A stretch of DNA of 22,659 bases, taken from NCBI GenBank assembly GCA_034409565.1, contig DAOUMS010000011.1, positions 1 through 22,659 on the forward strand, written 5' to 3'. The stretch comes from E44-bin89 sp034409565. GTDB taxonomy: Bacteria > Chloroflexota > Dehalococcoidia > Dehalococcoidales > RBG-16-60-22. A model generated the notes under the pieces. It ran no database searches and was not told where the DNA came from. It saw only the letters and a list, made by a program, of their open reading frames with translations. Position numbers and translations under genes: made by a program. Shown here piece after piece: positions 14,910-22,532 of this stretch; the stretch's first letter is position 1; the number at the start of each line of letters is the position of its first letter.

Positions 14910-16616
14910 TTAATACCAGCGTCCCTTCACACGTGATGTCATCCTTTTCAGGAGCTCTGGGGGCATAATCCTATCGTCCGGGATGACATTGATCACCGAA
15001 GTCTTCCCCGAATTAAAGGCCCTCTCCAGCGCCGGGCGGATCTGCTCCGGTTCGGTAACCAGTTCGGTGTGGCAACCCATTTGCTCAAATATTATGTCAT
15101 ACCTGATGTCTTTTAACATAGCCCAGGAGGGCATGGCTGGCAGGTTCTCTTTCTGAATCGTAGGGCTTATCCACCCGCTGTTATTGAGAAGGAGGTAAAC
15201 TGCCGGTATGTTGTACCTGGCGGCAGTCTCGATATCAAATCCGCCAATGCCAACACCACCGTCACCCAAAAGCCCCAGAACCTGCTTTCCAGGCCTGCCC
15301 AGTTGCGCGCCAATCCCCATCCCTATGGAGTGCCCAACACCGCCATCCGTGCCCCCATCCAATATCAGTCCGGGAAACTTGGCCTTGATTTTGTCTGTGG
15401 TCAACCCTGACATTGAGAACGAATCCAGGATGATGACGGCACTATCATCCAGAAAATTAACTACCTCGTGGGCGAGAAAATGGGGATTGATTGGCCTGGC
15501 ATTACGCACTGTCTCTATCTGCTCTTCCGGGTTTTTCTGCCTCTCCTCCAGGTAGACCTTCTCAGCTTTCCTTACTTCGGCAACCCACTCGGTTCTATCT
15601 GGCGCCTCCTTTATTAAATCCTTGGCACAATCAATCATCTGCCTTAGAACCAGCTTGGGGTTGGCTAATAGCCTGATATCAGTGGGGAGTCTGGCATCCA
15701 GTTCGTCTATTGCTTCTGATACCAGGATATACTTAGCCTCGTGACTATAAGTGGGTGGCTGAGCATAGTGCTCCAGAGCGCTCATTCGGAGACCAAACAC
15801 GGCAATCACGTCGGCGCGTTTCATAATAGGTCTTCTATACGCCCCGGTGAAAGCGAGGGGATGGTTCTCAGGGACTGCCCCCCGTCCCATCCTCCTGGTA
15901 TGAACTGGGATATTTAATAGCTCCACAAATTCCTTCAGTTCCTCTGATGCCTCCGACCAGTAGATACCGTCACCGCCTATTACTACGGGCCTTTCTGCCT
16001 GCATCAGCATACGCACTGCTTTTTCTACGACAACGGGGTCACCTTCAGCCTTACCCAGCTCGGCACAGCGCTCCTTGGGTATATAACCGAACTGCTCCTC
16101 CTCGTTTCCTGTTGCATAGAGGGTATCTATGGGGATTTCAACCACCACTGGCCCCGACGGGTAAACGGCGGCATCCCGGAAGGCCTTTTGTGTATAATAG
16201 GTAATACTACGTATATCAGTTACCCGCTTGGTCCACTTGGTAAAAGACTTGCATACCTCCTCAGCATAGCCCTGCTGCCAAGGCCCCCACCCATCATCAC
16301 GGTATGAGTCATGCTGCCCCACAAAAGCGACGACCGGACTACGGGTACAACAATTATGAGCCAAACCAGGAACCATGTTGTGCATCCCGGGCCCGGCAGT
16401 GCCAATGCATACCCCGAGGCGACGGGTAACTCTGGACCATCCATCGCAAATATAAGGCCCTGTCTGTTCGTGTCGCAAGTGAAGGAATTTTATTCCCTGT
16501 TCCTGAATTGCCCACATTATTGGCCATACATGACCGCCATGGACGCCAGCGACAAATTCCACACCCTCCTCTTTCAAGACTCTACCAATAAGTTGACCCC
16601 CCGTAAGTTCTGCCAT
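14910..16616 (-). CDS. Thiamine-diphosphate enzyme, oxalyl-CoA decarboxylase / 2-hydroxyacyl-CoA lyase-like (568 aa)
   Basis: Three-domain ThDP-dependent enzyme of the acetolactate synthase superfamily. The cofactor-activating Glu is Glu50 in LRHEQTGPY, and GTAGPGMHNMVPGLAHN follows. The middle domain begins near 195 (ERPVVIGGDGIYWSEA). The ThDP/Mg motif runs from GDGGVGIGGFDIE (451-463) to NN (478-479). The segment FDIETAARYNIPAVYLLLNN is closest, from memory, to oxalyl-CoA decarboxylase and 2-hydroxyacyl-CoA lyase. A length of 568 residues also fits these enzymes. These enzymes remove CO2 from oxalyl-CoA or split 2-hydroxyacyl-CoA into formyl-CoA and an aldehyde. Acetolactate synthase-like or benzaldehyde lyase-like activity is possible. 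AAAGGAG precedes the ATG. The gene is divergent from an IclR regulator whose putative operator lies about 50 bases upstream. Confidence 0.9.
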   Translation of the reverse strand: MAELTGGQLIGRVLKEEGVEFVAGVHGGHVWPIMWAIQEQGIKFLHLRHEQTGPYICDGWSRVTRRLGVCIGTAGPGMHNMVPGLAHNCCTRSPVVAFVGQHDSYRDDGWGPWQQGYAEEVCKSFTKWTKRVTDIRSITYYTQKAFRDAAVYPSGPVVVEIPIDTLYATGNEEEQFGYIPKERCAELGKAEGDPVVVEKAVRMLMQAERPVVIGGDGIYWSEASEELKEFVELLNIPVHTRRMGRGAVPENHPLAFTGAYRRPIMKRADVIAVFGLRMSALEHYAQPPTYSHEAKYILVSEAIDELDARLPTDIRLLANPKLVLRQMIDCAKDLIKEAPDRTEWVAEVRKAEKVYLEERQKNPEEQIETVRNARPINPHFLAHEVVNFLDDSAVIILDSFSMSGLTTDKIKAKFPGLILDGGTDGGVGHSIGMGIGAQLGRPGKQVLGLLGDGGVGIGGFDIETAARYNIPAVYLLLNNSGWISPTIQKENLPAMPSWAMLKDIRYDIIFEQMGCHTELVTEPEQIRPALERAFNSGKTSVINVIPDDRIMPPELLKRMTSRVKGRWY

Positions 16617-16665
16617 TTCTAAACTCCTTTCAATATTATTACCGTTCTCGTAAGGTCCATGTTAG

Positions 16666-16687
16666 ATGGTTCAATATATTGAACCAT
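16666..16687. promoter_or_regulatory. Perfect 22-bp palindrome, candidate IclR operator
   Basis: The half-site ATGGTTCAATA is followed directly by its exact reverse complement, with no spacer. It lies in the 84-base region between the divergent ThDP enzyme (ATG at 16616) and IclR (ATG at 16701) genes. Dimeric IclR regulators bind palindromes of this kind and often repress themselves. The central TATATT could double as a -10 box for the regulator gene, so binding would block it. No second copy was seen by eye elsewhere in the window. Confidence 0.65.
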
Positions 16688-16700
16688 TTGAACTCGTCCG

Positions 16701-17522
16701 ATGAGAACAAAAAGTTTTTCTAATTCGGCGTTGAGAGTAGCAGCCATACTTAATAGTTTCACGCAAGGTGAAACCGAATTAACCGCAGCCGAAATATCCC
16801 GTAAAGTCGGATTACCCAAAAGCACTGTTCACTATATTTTAGCCTCCCTGGTTAAAAGCGGACTGCTGGTGAAAAACGAGAGCACCGGGAAATATGCGGT
16901 TAGTCCTAAATTATTCGAAATCGGGTGCGTTTATATTAGAAACATCGGCATTACAAGCATTGCCGAGCCAGTAGTAAAAGCGCTAAATGACTTAACCGAT
17001 GAAGGAGTTACTGTTGGAATTCTTAACGGTAGTAATATGATCAGAGTACTAAGGGAGGAATCCAAACAGGCTCTTAGATATGTAGCACCCATAGGAGAAT
17101 CCGTGCCTGCTTACGCTTCGGCTATGGGAAAAGCTTTGCTCAGCGAATTGTCTGATGTAGAAATAGATAATATGTACCCTGACGAAAAATTAATAAAAGT
17201 AACGGGAAAAACCATCAGCACAAAAACAGAATTGAAGCTGGAACTGGAAAATATCAGAAGTACCGGTACAGCTTTTAACAGAGGTGGGTCACAGATAGGA
17301 GTCGAGGGTATTGCCCGCGTCATACGAGATTCCAGTGGTAGGTCCGTTGCCGCTTTAGCTATTGGCTTACCTGTAGTTAGGATTGATGAAGCTAAACGGC
17401 AAAGGTTAGTTGAATTAGTCAAGAAAGGAGCGGCCCTGATTAGTTACCAGCTTGGTTTCAATGACGAGGCTAATCCTGTTCGTGATATCCAGGAGATATA
17501 CCAGTGGTGGAAGCAAGCCTAA
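16701..17522 (+). CDS. IclR-family transcriptional regulator (273 aa)
   Basis: The N-terminal winged helix-turn-helix spans about 8-70: ALRVAAILNSFTQGETELTA, then EISRKVGLPKSTVHYILASL and a wing ending GKYAVSPKLFEIG. The C-terminal effector-binding domain covers about 85-255, with VGILNG, YVAPIGESVPAYASAMGKALLSE, the FNRGGSQIGVEGIARVIRD stretch and AALAIGLP, all typical of IclR. The effector is unknown, probably an organic acid. It is transcribed away from the ThDP enzyme/CoA-transferase pair and toward the TRAP genes, so either or both may be targets. No Shine-Dalgarno stands before the ATG at 16701. If the TATATT inside the palindrome is the -10, the leader would be only about 13 bases, so initiation may be nearly leaderless. 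The DNA is visibly richer in A+T than the neighbouring enzyme genes. Confidence 0.92.
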   Translation: MRTKSFSNSALRVAAILNSFTQGETELTAAEISRKVGLPKSTVHYILASLVKSGLLVKNESTGKYAVSPKLFEIGCVYIRNIGITSIAEPVVKALNDLTDEGVTVGILNGSNMIRVLREESKQALRYVAPIGESVPAYASAMGKALLSELSDVEIDNMYPDEKLIKVTGKTISTKTELKLELENIRSTGTAFNRGGSQIGVEGIARVIRDSSGRSVAALAIGLPVVRIDEAKRQRLVELVKKGAALISYQLGFNDEANPVRDIQEIYQWWKQA

Positions 17523-17670
17523 GGCAGTACAGCCTTTCGCTTAAATAAGTCGGGTCTAATGGCGATAATGAGCCTTAAAGGAGAAAATAACGGAATAATC
17601 TTAAACCTTCTAGACTGACGCGCCTATTTATTTTTTAAATATCTAAATCATTCCAAAAGGAGGTTCAATC

Positions 17671-18591
17671 ATGACGCGAAAAGAAATTACAGACAGTGTG
17701 GTGGGTTATTTTAAATCAGACCAGTGGCACAGGTTCATGAAGATGCTCACCCAGACAGACGACCCGATGTATCATATGCACATCTATGTGGAAAACAGCG
17801 TCCACCCCGAGTCACTCCGCAAACTGTTCACGGCCTACCATAAGCTGAAGGGTGTTCCACTGGACCGCGGCATCCAGTTCTCCGGTCTGCCGGGAATCGG
17901 CATGTTTATCAATGTTCAGCCCGTGGATGCCAAAACCCACCGTTTTCTGGCTAATTATGAGCTATTCTGGTTCTATAACCCGGATGTGCTCATAGCACCG
18001 GCAGTAGTCCGGCCTGATGCCGACCTGGATAAAACTCCACTGTACAAAGACGTTCAGGAAGATAACCTCTGGGGCTGGGGTAAAAAGTATATGGACAAAT
18101 ACTACGAACAGTTTAATTTCAAATGCGTGGGGCCTCATGAAGAGGAGGAAATACGCCGATACTTCCAGTCCGACCATTTTAAGAAATGGCTCAGATTGAT
18201 TGAGGATTCTCCCGCTGACCACGTCCATTGCAACGTAGAGATCAACTTTGACCCCGGGGTTCTGAAGATGTACGCCGAGGAAGCTTTCCGGGAGATAGGC
18301 ATCAAGATTGACTGGGTCGTACCTAACGTATTTCGCGTGCCTTCCGGCTATCGGGGTAAGTTGATTTTCTTGCTTGCCTACCCGGAGTGTCAGCATGATA
18401 TCGCCTGGGACTATAACCCGGATGTAGTCATCAGGCCAGCGACGAAGCCGTTTGTTGGGCAGAGGATGCCTGCTGATGGAGACATTACTTTTGACTTCAA
18501 CCTTCACAGCGATTATGAAGCGTCACTGGCGGAAGGTAAATACGTGACGCTAACTGATGAAGAGATAGACGAGGTATTGTCCCGGGTATAG
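17671..18591 (+). CDS. Two-repeat protein of unknown family, paralogue B (306 aa)
   Basis: Clear paralogue of the protein at 16-909, alignable over its whole length with nearly identical spacing. Family not recognised; no signal peptide or membrane helix. Half 1 has YFKSDQW (13-19), H35-x-H37-x3-E41-N42 and FYNPDVLI ending in PA (to 111). The linker LWGWGKKYMDKYY and FKCVGP lies at about 133-155. Half 2 has YFQSDHF (164-170), H184-x-H186-x3-E190-x-N192 and DYNPDVVIRPA. It keeps every shared motif of paralogue A, which suggests the His/Glu and YNP residues matter for structure or catalysis. AAAAGGAGGT precedes the ATG. The gene lies between the IclR regulator (148-base gap) and the TRAP genes (226-base gap), all on the plus strand. 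A role in handling the transported compound is inferred from position only. Confidence 0.9.
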   Translation: MTRKEITDSVVGYFKSDQWHRFMKMLTQTDDPMYHMHIYVENSVHPESLRKLFTAYHKLKGVPLDRGIQFSGLPGIGMFINVQPVDAKTHRFLANYELFWFYNPDVLIAPAVVRPDADLDKTPLYKDVQEDNLWGWGKKYMDKYYEQFNFKCVGPHEEEEIRRYFQSDHFKKWLRLIEDSPADHVHCNVEINFDPGVLKMYAEEAFREIGIKIDWVVPNVFRVPSGYRGKLIFLLAYPECQHDIAWDYNPDVVIRPATKPFVGQRMPADGDITFDFNLHSDYEASLAEGKYVTLTDEEIDEVLSRV

Positions 18592-18668
18592 CCCACACCC
18601 AAAACCAATTTTTAACGCCAAAGTCAAAAGTTGGTCAGCTTGTGCGGGCAGATAAATAGGAAATCTGA

Positions 18669-18702
18669 CAAGGTTTGACGCTGGATATCACGTCAAACCT
18701 TG
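18669..18702. repeat. 12-bp perfect inverted repeat upstream of the TRAP genes
   Basis: CAAGGTTTGACG (18669-18680) and CGTCAAACCTTG (18691-18702) are exact reverse complements around a 10-base centre. It lies 78 bases after paralogue B and 116 bases before the TRAP binding-protein gene. No T-run follows, so a regulator-binding site or an mRNA hairpin is as likely as a terminator. It is unlike the IclR palindrome. No convincing promoter could be placed in the rest of the 226-base gap. Confidence 0.55.
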
Positions 18703-18817
18703 GGAACTTATTTGGATGCGAAACCATAAAATATGAAGGGGGGTGATAGTTTTTAAAAAATTCTCAACAAAGCGAGGATGACAAATTTTAATAGGAGAGG
18801 AGTAGAATTAGAAACTA

Positions 18818-19942
18818 ATGAGGAGAAAAATATTAGGGCTGGTAATGGTAGTGGCCCTGGTTGGTGGCCTAGTGGCTGCTGGCTGTGCCGCACCCGCTCC
18901 TGCACCCGCACCCGCTCCTGCACCCGCACCTGCACCCGCTCCTGCACCCGCACCCGCTCCAGCACCCGCTCCAGCTCAACCAGTTAAAGCCATAGAGTGG
19001 ATTATGCAGACCCACTATAAAACCGGAGAGCCTCTTTATGGGATTGTAGAGGATGCAGTCGGTAGGGTCAATCAGATGGCTGAGGGACGTTTGGAAATCA
19101 AATTAAATGCGGCTGGATCTATAGTACCTGCCGGAGAAGAGTTTCAATCAGTTGAGAGAGGTTCAATAGATGCGGGAGAATGTTCCTTTTCTTACGTCGC
19201 CGGGCTGACAGAGGCGTTTTCACCCTTTGACGGAGTAGCCGGTGGCATGACTCCGGTACAGTTTTGGCTCTGGCTTCCCTGGGAAGGTCAAGAGGTTGTG
19301 GAGTACTTGTGTGCCAAGTTCTTGCCTGGCTTACAATATGTGACTACGGTGCCATCGCTTGGGGAAGCGTTTGCGAGCTCAACAGAGCCGATTACGACTA
19401 TGGATGATTTCAGGAAATTGAAGTTCCGCGGCACTGGTGATGGCACTGATATCCTGGCTCAAATGGGCGTGCCTACAGTCTTTATGCCCAGCTCCGAAAT
19501 CTATGAGTCTATGCAGCGAGGAGTCATTGACGCCTTTGAATCCAACACCTTCTATGTAAACTGGTCTAGAGGTCTGAACGAGGTAGCTGACTACCACTAC
19601 ATATCGCCAGCTCGGTCACCCTGGGGTGAAAACTCATTCACGGTAAACAAGGCAAAGTGGGCGGAACTCAGCCCTGACCTGCAGCATACCGTGTATAGCG
19701 GGTTCCGAGATGCTTGGCAAACCCAGGTATCAATGATGATGTCAGTTGAAGGAGAGTATATCCAGAAGTTCATAGACTACGGTTGTACTGTGGAAACACT
19801 TCCTGCCGCAGTAGAGGCGGAGTTCATGGCTGAGGCTGTGAAGTATTATGCGGAAAAGAGAGCTGCCGATCCAGATGTGGACAAAGTACTCGCGTCCATG
19901 TCAGCCTGGCAAGAAATATGCGAGCAGCAACGCGTAAGATAA
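18818..19942 (+). CDS. dctP: TRAP transporter substrate-binding lipoprotein, DctP family (374 aa)
   Basis: Extracytoplasmic solute-binding component of a tripartite ATP-independent transporter, which takes up organic acids using an ion gradient. A lipoprotein signal peptide ends in LVAAGC, with Cys23 as the lipidated residue. A rigid spacer of 14 Ala-Pro dipeptides (25-52) then lifts the binding domain from the membrane. DctP features seen are FRKLKFRGTGDGTDILAQMG with the usual carboxylate-binding Arg (Arg204), and VFMPSSEIYESMQRGVIDAFE (221-241). Ligand identity cannot be read. GGAGAGGAG lies about 15 bases before the ATG, rather far; the lipobox and basic N-terminus (MRRK) support the start. 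It is followed by a strong hairpin and then dctQ and dctM. Confidence 0.93.
   Translation: MRRKILGLVMVVALVGGLVAAGCAAPAPAPAPAPAPAPAPAPAPAPAPAPAPAQPVKAIEWIMQTHYKTGEPLYGIVEDAVGRVNQMAEGRLEIKLNAAGSIVPAGEEFQSVERGSIDAGECSFSYVAGLTEAFSPFDGVAGGMTPVQFWLWLPWEGQEVVEYLCAKFLPGLQYVTTVPSLGEAFASSTEPITTMDDFRKLKFRGTGDGTDILAQMGVPTVFMPSSEIYESMQRGVIDAFESNTFYVNWSRGLNEVADYHYISPARSPWGENSFTVNKAKWAELSPDLQHTVYSGFRDAWQTQVSMMMSVEGEYIQKFIDYGCTVETLPAAVEAEFMAEAVKYYAEKRAADPDVDKVLASMSAWQEICEQQRVR
18890..18973 (+). repeat. Low-complexity (Ala-Pro)14 coding repeat
   Basis: Fourteen GCN-CCN codon pairs in a row, made of shuffled GCACCC and GCTCCT/GCTCCA units, form the spacer of the TRAP lipoprotein. Such a tract can change length by slippage or assembly error in steps of six bases, so the repeat number may vary between cells. 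Confidence 0.9.
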
Positions 19943-19982
19943 CGGGGCTGTGGCGGCAAGAGGATAAATAGCCATGTTTTAC

Positions 19983-20018
19983 CCCCCCGCCGCTCGCTAA
20001 TCGACAAGCGGCGGGGGG
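19983..20018. terminator. GC-rich hairpin between dctP and dctQ
   Basis: CCCCCCGCCGCT (19983-19994) pairs perfectly with AGCGGCGGGGGG (20007-20018) around a 12-base loop. There is no T-run after it. Its place after a binding-protein gene and before the membrane genes suggests an mRNA-stabilising or partial-termination structure that would keep dctP expression above that of dctQM. Confidence 0.6.
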
Positions 20019-20076
20019 AACGGTCTGTTTATGTGTTGCGCGCCAGTAAACAAGAAAGGGTATCGAGGAACTTAAT

Positions 20077-20583
20077 ATGAGGCAGGCTATCCGATGCATT
20101 GACAAATTGAATGATAAAGTCGGGATGACAGCGCGCTGGCTAGCAGTAGCCATGATTCTCTCCACAAGCTATGAGGTGATTGCGAGGTATTTCTTTAATG
20201 CCCCCACCGTGTGGGCCCATCAGACGGTGATGATACTGGGAGGTGTTTTTTTAGCGCTTTCCTGGGGTTGGATACACATGCATCATGGACATGTGAATAT
20301 TGATATCCTGCTTAAGCTTCTCTCACCCAGAGGACAAGCCATTATGAATGTAGTATGCGGTCTGTTGTTTCTTTTCCCACTACTGGGTTTGCTGATATAT
20401 ATTTCAGGCCAATGGACGGTGGAATCTTGGGTGATGCACGAAAAATGGAGAGTGAGCATCTGGCGGCCGGTTATGGGGCCAAGTAGAACGGCTCTAACCC
20501 TGGGTTTGGTGCTCTTCCTCTTACAGGGGGTGGCTGAATTTGTTCGCGACCTTTACTTTGCCATCCGAGGAGGAAAGCTATGA
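20077..20583 (+). CDS. dctQ: TRAP transporter small permease, DctQ family (168 aa)
   Basis: Small membrane subunit of the TRAP transporter. Four hydrophobic helices are visible at about 21-36, 45-66, 84-108 and 130-155. The family signature YEVIARYFFNAPTVWAHQ lies between helices 1 and 2, followed by GHVNIDIL, as in DctQ proteins. Length is normal. A GAGGAA element precedes the ATG, 134 bases after dctP with a strong hairpin between. Its last codons overlap the start of dctM (ATGA at 20580-20583), so the two membrane subunits are translationally coupled. Confidence 0.92.
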   Translation: MRQAIRCIDKLNDKVGMTARWLAVAMILSTSYEVIARYFFNAPTVWAHQTVMILGGVFLALSWGWIHMHHGHVNIDILLKLLSPRGQAIMNVVCGLLFLFPLLGLLIYISGQWTVESWVMHEKWRVSIWRPVMGPSRTALTLGLVLFLLQGVAEFVRDLYFAIRGGKL

Positions 20584-21914
20584 TTGAATTAAGTCCTGAA
20601 GTTGTCACTATAGTAATGCTGATAGGACTTATATTTGCGATTCTAACCGGTTATCCTCTGGCTCTGGCAGTGGGGTCTGTAGGCCTCGTTATGGGTCTGT
20701 TGACGCGCGGGCTAATTTCTGTTGACCTGACCTATAGCCAGGTATTTTCCAAGACGCATAGCTATACCTTTTTAGCGGTTCCGATGTTCATCTACATGGG
20801 GTGTATCCTCGAAACCTCGGGCCTTGCCGAGAAGATGTTCGACGCCTTATACCTCTTTCTGGGTAAATTAAGAGGTGGACTGGCCATCTGTACTGTAGCC
20901 GTAGGCAGCGTGGTAGCTACTTCCGTCGGTGTTCAAGCTGCCTCTACCAGCATGCTATCTATAGTTGCGCTTCCGGCCATGGTAAAGCGGGGCTACAGCA
21001 AGTCTCTGGCATCAGGCACAGTTTGTGCCAGCGGCGTGTTGGGAATTCTTATTCCACCCAGTATCATGCTGGTGGTTTTGGGACCTCTGGCTGGTCTCTC
21101 GGTAGGCAAGCTCTTTGCCGCCGCATTTCCCGTGGGTTTTCTTCTTGCGGCAATGTATATGGTCTATATCGCTATGCGCTGTACAATACAAAAAAGCGCT
21201 GGCCCTCCTGTAACGGGAGAGCAGGCTGGCACACCAGCAAGTGCCAGACTGCTGCTTCTGCTGCGCTCATTAGTGCCCCCAGCAATTGTTGTTCTGGCCG
21301 TCCTTGGTAGCATCCTTGCCGGGTTGGCTTCACCTACCGAGGCCGCTGCCTTTGGCGCACTGGCGTCCACAATTATGATAATCTGCTACCGCAGGTTTTC
21401 CTTTGCTACTCTTAAGCAGGCACTTAATGACACCATGAGAGTTAGTGGCATGGCCCTTCTCATCGCCATTCTGTCGGTCGCTTACACTTCTGTGTTTCTC
21501 ATTCTTGGGGGAGGTGACGTTGTGGCCAATGCTATTATGGCGGTTCCCGGTGGCCGATGGGGTGGCTTTGCCCTTATTATGTTTATAGTCTTCATTCTGG
21601 GAATGTTCATGGACTGGATAGGAATAGTGTTTATCATCGTTCCTATAATATTGCCTACCATTGCCGTTCTAAAGTTCGACCTGCTATGGATGATCATGAT
21701 GATAGTAGTCAATCTTCAGAGCGGTTTTTTGAGTCCGCCTTTCGCGACATCAATATTTGTACTTCGTGGCTCAGCAGACCCTAGTCTGGGTATCCAGTAC
21801 GGAGATATAATACGGGGGGTATATCCATTTATTGCCATTGTGTTTGTCGTCATAGGTCTTTGTGTTGCCTTCCCCGATATAGTACTATGGTTGCCGCGGG
21901 CGACACTTGGCTAG
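20580..21914 (+). CDS. dctM: TRAP transporter large permease, DctM family (444 aa)
   Basis: Large membrane subunit that forms the transport path. The chain is hydrophobic throughout, with roughly 12 helices. Family hallmarks are LAVPMFIYMGCILETSG (about 62-78), SVVATSVGVQAASTSML, SGVLGILIPPSIMLVVLG (about 150-167) and FILGMFMDWIGIVFIIVPI in the second half. Length is normal for DctM. It starts four bases inside dctQ. The gap of 68 bases to the PPC-domain gene carries a good ribosome binding site and no obvious terminator, so that gene is probably co-transcribed. Confidence 0.94.
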   Translation: MIELSPEVVTIVMLIGLIFAILTGYPLALAVGSVGLVMGLLTRGLISVDLTYSQVFSKTHSYTFLAVPMFIYMGCILETSGLAEKMFDALYLFLGKLRGGLAICTVAVGSVVATSVGVQAASTSMLSIVALPAMVKRGYSKSLASGTVCASGVLGILIPPSIMLVVLGPLAGLSVGKLFAAAFPVGFLLAAMYMVYIAMRCTIQKSAGPPVTGEQAGTPASARLLLLLRSLVPPAIVVLAVLGSILAGLASPTEAAAFGALASTIMIICYRRFSFATLKQALNDTMRVSGMALLIAILSVAYTSVFLILGGGDVVANAIMAVPGGRWGGFALIMFIVFILGMFMDWIGIVFIIVPIILPTIAVLKFDLLWMIMMIVVNLQSGFLSPPFATSIFVLRGSADPSLGIQYGDIIRGVYPFIAIVFVVIGLCVAFPDIVLWLPRATLG

Positions 21915-21982
21915 ATTATAGATAATAGGAGCTTATTGTGCTCCTGTTAGTTCAGATGAAAGGAAAAGGAGGAGAATAAAGC

Positions 21983-22465
21983 ATGACTGGAACCAAAAAT
22001 CCGATTTGTGGGCATATCGGTAAGGTGTTACCCATACAATTGCCATCCGGTGAAGACCTTATCACTAGTCTGAAAAAAGCCTGTGCCAAACAGGGTATCC
22101 GCTACGCAGCGATTCTGTCCACTGTGGGTAGTCTACGTCAGCTGACCATTGAGGGTGTGGCGGTGAGCAAGACTTCAAAAACCGGTACCGAATTTGCGCC
22201 ACCACGGGTTATCCCCGGTCCGATGCAAGTAATGAGTTTAGAAGGAATGATTTATGACTCAGCGGAAGGTAAAATGGACCACCACGTTCACGGGCTTTTT
22301 GCTGATACCGGGGGTAACATTTGCGGCGGCCACTTGATTGAAGGCGGCTGTCCTATTCAGACCAGACTGGTAATCGTGGTCGGTGAGATTGCCGGTGTCA
22401 GCATGACAGAGAGACTTGATGAAGATAGCGGGCATCTGGTAATAAACGTTGCCCCGATGAAGTGA
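21983..22465 (+). CDS. PPC/DUF296 domain protein (160 aa)
   Basis: The PPC domain is a trimeric fold first named from plant AT-hook proteins; bacteria have stand-alone versions of unknown function. Seen here: the opening HIGKVLPIQLPSGEDLITSL (11-30), AAILSTVGSLRQLTIEGV (42-59), VMSLEGMI, and DHHVHGLFAD (99-108) followed by GGHLIEGG (115-122). His101, His103 and His117 fit the conserved histidines of the family, likely a metal site. No AT-hook is present, so DNA binding is not supported by this sequence. It follows dctM by 68 bases behind AAAGGAGGAG and precedes paralogue A by 82 bases across the circle junction. A small enzyme acting on the imported compound is possible but unproven. Confidence 0.88.
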   Translation: MTGTKNPICGHIGKVLPIQLPSGEDLITSLKKACAKQGIRYAAILSTVGSLRQLTIEGVAVSKTSKTGTEFAPPRVIPGPMQVMSLEGMIYDSAEGKMDHHVHGLFADTGGNICGGHLIEGGCPIQTRLVIVVGEIAGVSMTERLDEDSGHLVINVAPMK

Positions 22466-22532
22466 GCAGGAAGAAGCTGCCGGGAAGTAAAATACTATAG
22501 GGTTAACACCTGCTCTCGGCTATATAAATATC

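Noticed and set aside
18753..18987. Overlapping frames giving Arg-Thr or Val-Gln repeats, and a possible CRISPR-like short repeat
   Set aside because: The periodicity is six bases and comes from the Ala-Pro codon tract of the TRAP lipoprotein; there are no spacers.
21983..22465. PPC protein as a DNA-binding regulator of the TRAP operon
   Set aside because: No AT-hook or other DNA-binding segment is seen; the DNA-binding label comes from plant relatives and is not supported here.
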